From Pyrinomonadaceae bacterium (GTDB lineage Bacteria; Acidobacteriota; Blastocatellia; Pyrinomonadales; Pyrinomonadaceae), in NCBI GenBank assembly GCA_013812565.1, contig JACCTF010000891.1, positions 1-7,665 of the forward strand: a stretch of 7,665 nucleotides of DNA. The letters are read 5' to 3'. The notes under the pieces are model-generated. The model was not told the origin of the DNA and made no database searches. It was given only the letters and a program-made list of their open reading frames with translations. Shown one piece after another: positions 1-4,989 of this stretch. The position numbers and the translations under genes were made by a program. Position 1 is the first letter of the stretch. The number at the start of each line of letters is the position of its first letter.

Positions 1-1
1 C

Positions 2-2434
2 CCCGGCTTCGGCCGCATCGACATCCTCACTAAGCCGGGTACGGACAAGTTGCGTGGCAGCGCGTTTCTCAACATGTCCGACGAGAAACTGAACTCGCGT
101 AACCCGTTCGCGCCGGAACGCGCGCCCTACATGTCGCGGCTTTACGGCGGCACACTGAGCGGCACTGTGATCCCGAAGCGTGCATCGTTCTTCCTCGACT
201 TCCAGCGCCGCGACATCGACGAGAACGGCGTCGTCAACGCGCAGGTGCTTGATAGCAGCTTGAATCCGACAGTGTTCCCGTTCACGCTGGTTGCTCCGAC
301 ACGCAACACGACCTTTAGTCCGCGCTTTGATTATCAACTCAACACGAATAACACGCTCGTCGGGCGCTACACATTCACGCGCTCAAGTCTGCTCAATCAG
401 GGCGTCAGCGAACTCTCGTTACCTGAACGCGCGTATAGTTCTATGAGCACGCAGCACAGTTTTCAACTTACCGAGACGGCGATCCTCGGACCGCGCTTCA
501 TCAACGAAACCCGTTTCCAGTTTGTGCGCGACCGGCGACGTCAAGACGACCCCAACCTCGCACCGACGATCATCGTGCAGGACTCCTTCCTCGGCGGCGG
601 CGCGGGTGTTGGGTTGTCGTTTAACGCTTCCGACCGTTATGAGTTACAGAATTACACGACCGCGACGCTTGGCAAACATATCCTGCGTTTCAGCGTGCGA
701 CTGCGCGGCATCACAATCACGGACTTCTCGCCGGGGAATTTTACCGGGACATTCAACTTCGCGGGTGGCAGCGCGCCGCAGTTGGACGCCGACAACGAAA
801 TCATCCGCGATGCAAGTGGCAACTCGGTGTTCGCCTCTATTACGAGTTTGGAGCGTTACCGGCGCACGTTGCTGTTGCAGCGGCAAGGACTCGCACCCGT
901 GGTGATACGTGAACGCGGCGGCGGCGCGTCGCAGTTTTCCATTAACGGTGGCAACCCCCAAGCGGGGGTGCGACAAATCGATTTCGGCGGCTTCGTTCAA
1001 GACGAGTGGCGGTTGCGCCCGAACTTCACTCTGACTTTAGGGTTGCGTTACGAAGCGCAAAACAACCTCGACAGTCGCTTCAACTTCGCGCCGCGCGTCT
1101 TCTTCGCGTGGGCGCCGGGTGGGAAAACCACCGGCACTTTCGGCAACGTTCCGGGCGGCGGCGGAGACCAGCCGAAATTCGTCATCCGTGCCGGGTTCGG
1201 CATGTTCTACGACCGTTTCAATGAATCGAACACACTGCAAGCGAACCGCTTCGACGGCGTCAACCAAGTGCGCTACAACGTCAGCGACCCCGCCGTGTTG
1301 GATTCCTTTCCAAGCGTCCCGACAATCGAGGAGTTGAACGGCTTCGCGCAACGGCAGACGACGACTCGCATCGCACCCACCGTCCGCGCGCCTTACTCGC
1401 TTCATTATGTCTTGAGCATCGAACGGCAACTGCCCTACAAGATCACGGCGTTCGTCTTCGCCTTCAACTACCGCACGCTGCATTCGTTGCGACTGCGCAA
1501 CATCAACGCGCCGCTGCCTGAAACGATTGTGCGCGATCCTGACACGGGGCGCATCTTGAGCGCCGCGCGTCCGTTCGGAAACGTCGGCGAAATCTTTCAA
1601 GTCGAGTCGAGCGGCAACTCCAACTTCAATCAGATGGCGAGTGGCATTAGAGCGCAAGTTAATCCCGGTTTCTCACTCAATGTCACTTACGTTTTGTCCA
1701 AAGCAAAAAGCGACACGGACTATTTTCCGTTCGGTGGGGGCTTTGGCGGTGGAAGCTTTCCGGCGAGCAGTTACGACTTAAGAGGCGAGTACGGCCGCGG
1801 CATCTTCGATCAACGTCACCGCCTATTCTTCGGCGGGACGGTCACCATCCCGCGCTTCAACGTGGTCTTAAATCCCTTCGGCTTCGTCACAACCGGACGC
1901 CCCTTCAACATCACCACGGGACGAGACACGAACGGCGACCAAGTCTTTACGGAACGCCCGGCGCTCGCGACCGCGCGTACAGAGCCGTCGAACTTGCGGC
2001 GCACGCCGTTCGGCGACTTCGACCTTAACCCGGCACCCGGTCAAGCGATCATCCCGCGCAACTATGGGCAAGGACCGGCATTTTTCTCCGTTAACCTCGG
2101 CATCAATCGCACCGTCGGCTTCGGCGAAGTCCCGCAACCCGCCGCGGCGACGGCTGTCACGGTCGCTCCACAAACCACACCGCCGACGGGAACGACGAAC
2201 AACGCGAACGGCGCTCGTCGACGCGCGCCAATCCCGAAGCGTTACAACGTGACGTTCGGCGTGCAGATGTTCAATATCTTCAACCGCGCCAACCTCGCGC
2301 AGCCAATCGGTAACCTTAGTTCACCGATCTTCGGCCAAACCACCGGTACACGAGATTTCTTCGGCAACGGTGGCGGAAGTTCGACGCCGGCATTCAACCG
2401 GCGCATCGAAGCGCAAGTCCGGTTCAATTTCTGA
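2..2434 (+). CDS. TonB-dependent receptor, Oar-like (5' end missing)
   Basis: Outer-membrane beta-barrel receptor of the TonB-dependent family, expected to import a ligand using energy from the TonB-ExbBD complex; the ligand cannot be told from sequence. The frame is open from base 2, so the gene starts upstream and lacks its signal peptide, N-terminal regulatory-like domain and most of the plug here. An apparent TTG start at position 50 is internal. The first residues (PGFGRIDILTKPGTDKLRGS) match the end of the plug in Oar-like receptors and line up with the same segment of the second receptor at about 5233-5303. Barrel-type signatures follow: FGGFVQDEWRLRPNFTLTLG (about 984-1043), FGMFYDRF (about 1197-1220) and FDQRHRLFFGGTV (about 1806-1844). 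A Pro/Thr/Ala/Asn-rich stretch (about 2131-2235) precedes the conserved tail with NIFNRANLAQPIGNLSSPIF. The protein ends in RFNF, a terminal Phe as expected for BAM-dependent insertion. The visible part is about 810 residues and shows no frameshift. Confidence 0.93.
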   Translation, partial: PGFGRIDILTKPGTDKLRGSAFLNMSDEKLNSRNPFAPERAPYMSRLYGGTLSGTVIPKRASFFLDFQRRDIDENGVVNAQVLDSSLNPTVFPFTLVAPTRNTTFSPRFDYQLNTNNTLVGRYTFTRSSLLNQGVSELSLPERAYSSMSTQHSFQLTETAILGPRFINETRFQFVRDRRRQDDPNLAPTIIVQDSFLGGGAGVGLSFNASDRYELQNYTTATLGKHILRFSVRLRGITITDFSPGNFTGTFNFAGGSAPQLDADNEIIRDASGNSVFASITSLERYRRTLLLQRQGLAPVVIRERGGGASQFSINGGNPQAGVRQIDFGGFVQDEWRLRPNFTLTLGLRYEAQNNLDSRFNFAPRVFFAWAPGGKTTGTFGNVPGGGGDQPKFVIRAGFGMFYDRFNESNTLQANRFDGVNQVRYNVSDPAVLDSFPSVPTIEELNGFAQRQTTTRIAPTVRAPYSLHYVLSIERQLPYKITAFVFAFNYRTLHSLRLRNINAPLPETIVRDPDTGRILSAARPFGNVGEIFQVESSGNSNFNQMASGIRAQVNPGFSLNVTYVLSKAKSDTDYFPFGGGFGGGSFPASSYDLRGEYGRGIFDQRHRLFFGGTVTIPRFNVVLNPFGFVTTGRPFNITTGRDTNGDQVFTERPALATARTEPSNLRRTPFGDFDLNPAPGQAIIPRNYGQGPAFFSVNLGINRTVGFGEVPQPAAATAVTVAPQTTPPTGTTNNANGARRRAPIPKRYNVTFGVQMFNIFNRANLAQPIGNLSSPIFGQTTGTRDFFGNGGGSSTPAFNRRIEAQVRFNF

Positions 2435-2500
2435 AGCTCTTGCCGTGGCCTCGAAACCTTCGCGCCAATCGAGTCGTAAAGTTCTTCTGACGTAAACCGT

Positions 2501-2537
2501 GCAGCCATCCGCAAGCTTCGGTCTTCACGGATGCTGC
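2501..2537 (+). terminator. Imperfect hairpin after the first receptor, possible terminator
   Basis: GCAGC-ATCCG (2501-2505 and 2507-2511, with C2506 bulged) pairs with CGGATGCTGC (2528-2537), giving a 10-bp stem around a 16-nt loop. It lies about 67 bp after the receptor stop codon. No T-run follows directly, so it is at best a weak or factor-assisted terminator, and it may be chance. Confidence 0.25.
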
Positions 2538-2576
2538 TATGTCTTGAGGTACTGCTTTTATTGATGTTCGTTGCGA

Positions 2577-2585
2577 TGCTCTAAT
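2577..2585 (+). promoter_or_regulatory. Possible extended -10 element upstream of the small secreted protein gene
   Basis: TGCTCTAAT fits an extended -10 (TGn followed by a 5/6 match to TATAAT). No convincing -35 lies at the usual distance; TTGATG at 2561-2566 is only 13 bp away. If used, it would give a 5' leader of about 135 nt containing a small AGCAGC/GCTGCT hairpin (2674-2688). The rest of the 2435-2726 gap shows no gene. Confidence 0.2.
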
Positions 2586-2726
2586 TCTCAACAAGGCGTG
2601 GTGAAGCCTGTCATAGCCGAAACTTTTTACCAGCGTGATTCATTTTCCATTTCTTCCCCGCGTTAAGGGATGAAGCAGCAAAGCTGCTATCGACAAACTT
2701 AATGGCTTGAAGGAGGAACTAGAAAA

Positions 2727-3170
2727 ATGAAATCGCTTAGAAATATCTTAATGGTTGGCTTCCTGCTCTCGCTGGCGAGCATGTCTGCTCACGCACAGAT
2801 ACCTGCCGCAAGCAAATTGACTGTCACCATCCCGTTCAACTTCTCTGTCGGTGAGCGTAACTTCGCCGCTGGCGAGTATGCTGTGCGGCGTATCTACGAT
2901 AGTGGTCTCTGCTATTCGATTCGGCGCACAGACAAGCAGCCGACAGATTACCCTGCGCAGGCCACCTTTATCGTTACCAGAGTACACACAGGGCAGCGGC
3001 AGCTTCCCGGCAGGTTGGTCTTCACGATGTCTGACGGGCGCTATGCTCTCGCTCAGGTATGGGGAGTCGGGAAAGGTGTTGGAGGAGAACTATTACGCGC
3101 TGCACGTGAGCGCAAAGTCGCGCAGGCTGGTGAACGGACTGAGATTGTTACGCTCGTCGCCCGGCAGTAA
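2727..3170 (+). CDS. Small secreted protein of an acidobacterial uncharacterised family
   Basis: 147 residues of unknown function. The start is well supported: ATG at 2727 is preceded by a near-perfect Shine-Dalgarno AAGGAGG (2710-2716) with a 10-nt spacer. Residues 1-23 form a classic Sec signal peptide: MKSLR basic start, hydrophobic core, then SAHA before a predicted cut ahead of Gln24. The mature part opens with LTVTIPFNFSVGERNFAAGE (31-50), which I recognise as the hallmark of a small exported family frequent in Acidobacteriota (usual pattern IPFDFxVGxKxLPAGEY). Also family-like are GRLVFTMSDGRYALAQVW (95-112) and a tail with ELLRAARERK and VTLVAR. The alternating pattern suggests a small beta-rich periplasmic or surface protein. 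There are no catalytic motifs and a single Cys (Cys62) in the mature part. It seems to be a single-gene unit, with a probable terminator downstream. The family assignment is from memory of sequence patterns; no role is known to me. Confidence 0.85.
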   Translation: MKSLRNILMVGFLLSLASMSAHAQIPAASKLTVTIPFNFSVGERNFAAGEYAVRRIYDSGLCYSIRRTDKQPTDYPAQATFIVTRVHTGQRQLPGRLVFTMSDGRYALAQVWGVGKGVGGELLRAARERKVAQAGERTEIVTLVARQ

Positions 3171-3243
3171 GTTCCGAAGACGAATCATGGATTGCGTACA
3201 AGACATCGTTTAATCAGCGCCGAGGATCAAGGATCGGTATCAA

Positions 3244-3268
3244 CCTTCGAGCTGAAGAAGCTGGAAGG
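3244..3268 (+). other. Hairpin upstream of the main terminator
   Basis: CCTTCGAGCT (3244-3253) pairs with AGCTGGAAGG (3259-3268) around a GAAGA loop, with a single G-G mismatch. It sits 7 nt before the stronger 16-bp hairpin. Possible roles are transcript 3'-end stabilisation or part of a two-hairpin terminator; it could also be incidental. Confidence 0.35.
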
Positions 3269-3275
3269 GTTGACG

Positions 3276-3318
3276 AAGAAGCTTCCCGTGTAGCGAGGAC
3301 ACGGGAAGCTTCTTTGTT
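3276..3318 (+). terminator. Intrinsic terminator candidate, 16-bp perfect stem
   Basis: AAGAAGCTTCCCGTGT (3276-3291) is exactly complementary to ACACGGGAAGCTTCTT (3299-3314), with a 7-nt loop AGCGAGG. The T-rich end of the stem continues into TGTT, so the T-tract is short and interrupted. It most likely ends the transcript of the secreted protein gene, about 105 bp after its stop, and insulates the CHRD gene. The rest of 3171-3393 holds no credible gene. Confidence 0.7.
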
Positions 3319-3393
3319 CGTGTTGCAGTAGAATGCCAGCTCAATAACCAACCCGCATGCGGCGGGCACACTCGAAACCAAAGGAGATATAAG

Positions 3394-3843
3394 ATGCAGA
3401 ACTTACGTTTGTTCACAGGGTTGTTCGTGCTGGCGATAGTCGTTGCCTTGTGTACCTCTATCATCGGCCAAAAGAAAGGGGGGGCGGACCGTCCGCTTAA
3501 AGCGGAGCTGACGGGAGCAGCCGAAGCGCCTAATCCGGGTGATCCGGACGGGCAGGGTCAAGCCAGCTTCAGTTTCAACCCCGGCCAAAACCAAATATGT
3601 TACGAGCTTTCCGTGAAGAACATCCAAGAAGCTATGGCAGCGCACATTCACGAAGGTGCGGCAGGGAAAGCTGGGAAAGTCGTAGTCCCACTGGATGCTC
3701 CGAAGAACGGTTCTTCCAAAGGTTGTGCCGATGTGGATCAAGCAGTAATGAAGGAGATCATGCAGAATCCTTCTAACTACTACGTCAACGTGCACAATGC
3801 CGAGTTCAAAGGCGGGGCAGTGCGCGGCCAGCTATCCAAGTAG
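3394..3843 (+). CDS. Exported CHRD-domain protein
   Basis: 149 residues. ATG at 3394 has a good Shine-Dalgarno AAGGAG (3381-3386). Residues 4-24 are strongly hydrophobic (FTGLFVLAIVVALCTSIIG), a signal peptide or N-terminal anchor. Cys20 is preceded by VAL rather than the Ala/Gly/Ser expected at -1, so a lipoprotein is unlikely. Residues about 34-147 form a CHRD domain, the module first described in chordin and widespread in bacterial secreted proteins, where its function is mostly unknown. Features seen are KAELTGAAEAPNP at the start, an AHIHEG motif (83-88), paired cysteines Cys69 and Cys111 that may form a disulfide, and the closing block YYVNVHNAEFKGGAVRGQL (129-147). The domain fills nearly the whole mature protein, which is typical for the family. 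It is probably transcribed alone, between the terminator ending at 3318 and the one at 3861. I can name the domain with confidence but not the function. Confidence 0.93.
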   Translation: MQNLRLFTGLFVLAIVVALCTSIIGQKKGGADRPLKAELTGAAEAPNPGDPDGQGQASFSFNPGQNQICYELSVKNIQEAMAAHIHEGAAGKAGKVVVPLDAPKNGSSKGCADVDQAVMKEIMQNPSNYYVNVHNAEFKGGAVRGQLSK

Positions 3844-3860
3844 CGCTTGACCGGTTAGAT

Positions 3861-3912
3861 AAAAGAGGGTGATTGAAAGCTGCGCAAGCTACTTTCAATC
3901 ACCCTCTTTTTT
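3861..3912 (+). terminator. Strong intrinsic terminator after the CHRD gene
   Basis: AAAAGAGGGTGATTGAAAG (3861-3879) is a perfect 19-bp complement of CTTTCAATCACCCTCTTTT (3892-3910) around a 12-nt loop. The right arm runs into T6 (3907-3912). It begins 18 bp after the CHRD stop codon. The A-run on the left arm gives a T-run on the opposite strand as well, so it could act in both directions. Confidence 0.93.
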
Positions 3913-4081
3913 GGAAGCCGTTGCGGAAAGTGATAAAGCTCCTACGTCGAGAATCTAACATGAACGCAAGCGCAACTATCAACATCTGTCTTGCTTAAGT
4001 CAGGTGCGACGCGATAAGGATATTTTTTGCTTTTATCTTTGCCCAAACCGTATGGAAACGTAGGCGCATGGATGTGAACTG

Positions 4082-4111
4082 TTGACAGGTTCCGTATAGA
4101 AAAGTTAGAAC
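4082..4111 (+). promoter_or_regulatory. Candidate sigma70-type promoter for the Mop regulator
   Basis: A perfect -35 TTGACA (4082-4087) is followed after 18 bp by TAGAAC (4106-4111), a 4/6 match to TATAAT. Transcription would start around 4118, almost at the ATG at 4119. The -10 is weak, so this rests mainly on the -35. Short GTTC/GAAC half-sites (4089-4092 and 4108-4111) flank the spacer and could belong to an operator, but the dyad is otherwise poor. Nothing else is evident in 3913-4118 beyond an AT-rich patch at about 4017-4040. Confidence 0.4.
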
Positions 4112-4118
4112 GTGAGGC

Positions 4119-4514
4119 ATGGAACTACTAAGACTACAAGTTGCTGCCGAGATGGTCGGCGTCAGTTACCCGACCATTAAGCAATGGATTTACGCGGGCA
4201 AGATTCATTCGGTTAAGACCGCAGGCGGACACCACCGCATCCCGCGCAGCGAAGTTGAGCGTCTGACGGGAGCGGATCATGCGAAGTCGAGGAAGCCTAT
4301 CGGTTTGGAAGCGATTTCAGGGCGCAACAAACTCCTTGGCAAAGTCACAGAGGTGCGCTACGAAGGGTTGCTCGCGCAAATTACGATTGATGTCGGCGGG
4401 CAAGAAATAACTTCGATTATCACGAGCGACGCCACACGCAGCCTTGGGCTGAAGAGGGGCGTGACGGTTCACGCGCTCGTTAAAGCTACCGAGGTGATGG
4501 TGATTCGCGGATGA
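4119..4514 (+). CDS. Helix-turn-helix regulator with C-terminal Mop (TOBE) molybdate-binding domain
   Basis: 131 residues, cytoplasmic, with no signal or membrane segment. Residues about 3-50 are an excisionase/MerR-like helix-turn-helix: LQVAAEMVGVSYPTIKQWIYAG forms the two helices, followed by the wing KTAGGHHRIPRSEVERL. After a basic linker (51-66), residues 67-131 are a complete Mop domain of the TOBE family, from SGRNKLLGKVTEVRYEGL through the ITSDATRSLGLKRG turn to ALVKATEVMVIRG. Mop domains bind molybdate or tungstate, usually between subunits of an oligomer, so the protein is probably an oxyanion-responsive DNA-binding regulator. This architecture is known in several bacterial phyla but is distinct from ModE, whose N-terminal domain is a different winged helix. 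No molybdate transporter or cofactor gene is in the window. The only downstream neighbour is the second receptor, 40 bp away. GAGG just before the ATG is too close for a normal Shine-Dalgarno. Confidence 0.92.
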   Translation: MELLRLQVAAEMVGVSYPTIKQWIYAGKIHSVKTAGGHHRIPRSEVERLTGADHAKSRKPIGLEAISGRNKLLGKVTEVRYEGLLAQITIDVGGQEITSIITSDATRSLGLKRGVTVHALVKATEVMVIRG

Positions 4515-4554
4515 ACCATCCTGTTCAACAATCAATTGGGAGCACAATACGATT

Positions 4555-4989
4555 ATGCATTCGGGACTAGCTCAATGCTCTGCCGTATTCTTCCTGCTTC
4601 TTTCATGGGTGCACTACGCGGGAACATCCGCCTTTGCCCAAGCCGGGCAAGCGGAACTGACCGGCACAGTCGCTGACGAAGCGCACGCAGGAGTCTCTGG
4701 AGCGATTGTCACTGTCACGGAGTTTCAGACCAACGACACGATGACCGTTACAACCGGCGGCGACGGCGTGTACACTGTCATAAACCTTCGTCCGGGACTC
4801 TACACGGTCGCCGTCGAAGCCGCGAACTTCCGCCGCTTCCGCAGAGAAGGCGTTACGCTGGGCGTCGGCGAACGCATCCGCGTTGATGTCAGGCTGACAA
4901 TCGGCACGGTCAACGAGGTTGTCACTGTCACTTTTGCGCACCGAGACCGGCAGTCTCGGACAAGTCATCCCGAATCGCTACATCGTTGA
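4555..4989 (+). CDS. 5' fragment of the frameshifted receptor: signal peptide plus carboxypeptidase-regulatory-like domain
   Basis: As the sequence stands, this frame encodes 144 residues. Residues 1-28 resemble a signal peptide (VFFLLLSWVHYAGTSAFA, then Gln29), but the N-terminus MHSGLAQC has no Lys or Arg, which is unusual. No other ATG, GTG or TTG lies in this frame between the upstream stop at 4501 and 4555. The Shine-Dalgarno is weak (GGGAG at 4538-4542, 12-nt spacer). Residues about 33-118 are a carboxypeptidase-regulatory-like beta-sandwich: ELTGTVADEAHAGVSGAIVT, GDGVYTVINLRPGLYTV, then the RVDVRLTIGTVNEVV end. EVVTVT resembles a TonB box. The last 18 or so residues (from FAHRDRQ) are out-of-frame translation. 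If made alone it would be a small periplasmic domain without a receptor. Confidence 0.75.
   Translation: MHSGLAQCSAVFFLLLSWVHYAGTSAFAQAGQAELTGTVADEAHAGVSGAIVTVTEFQTNDTMTVTTGGDGVYTVINLRPGLYTVAVEAANFRRFRREGVTLGVGERIRVDVRLTIGTVNEVVTVTFAHRDRQSRTSHPESLHR

Noticed and set aside
50..52. TTG at position 50 as the start of the first receptor
   Set aside because: The same frame is open to base 2 and the residues before TTG (PGFGRIDILTKPGTDK) match the plug, so the start is upstream of the window.
954..969. Perfect 6-bp GC hairpin (ACCCCC, loop AAGC, GGGGGT) inside the first receptor gene
   Set aside because: It lies in well-conserved coding sequence with no T-run and is explained by the codons used.
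644..1657. Long reverse-strand open frames opposite the first receptor gene
   Set aside because: They are antisense shadows in GC-rich coding sequence, with no recognisable domains, and the + strand is clearly coding.
3960..3998. Short 12-codon open frame in the gap before the Mop regulator
   Set aside because: It has no ribosome binding site and no recognisable peptide features, and is as expected by chance.
3913..4118. A molybdenum-cofactor riboswitch or other structured leader ahead of the Mop regulator
   Set aside because: I see no extended set of helices, and the best promoter candidate leaves no leader to hold one.
4706..4931. A 13-nt direct repeat (TTGTCACTGTCAC at 4706-4718 and 4919-4931), considered as the cause of the frame break
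   Set aside because: Recombination between the copies would remove 213 bp in frame, which has not happened. Both copies encode the common VTVT motif, so the repeat is likely protein-driven.
4925..4940. Programmed ribosomal frameshifting at the ACTTTTG stretch in the second receptor
   Set aside because: The needed shift is +1; the site does not form a good +1 slippery site with re-pairing, there is no obvious stimulator, and the missing AEAP codons favour a deletion or sequence error.
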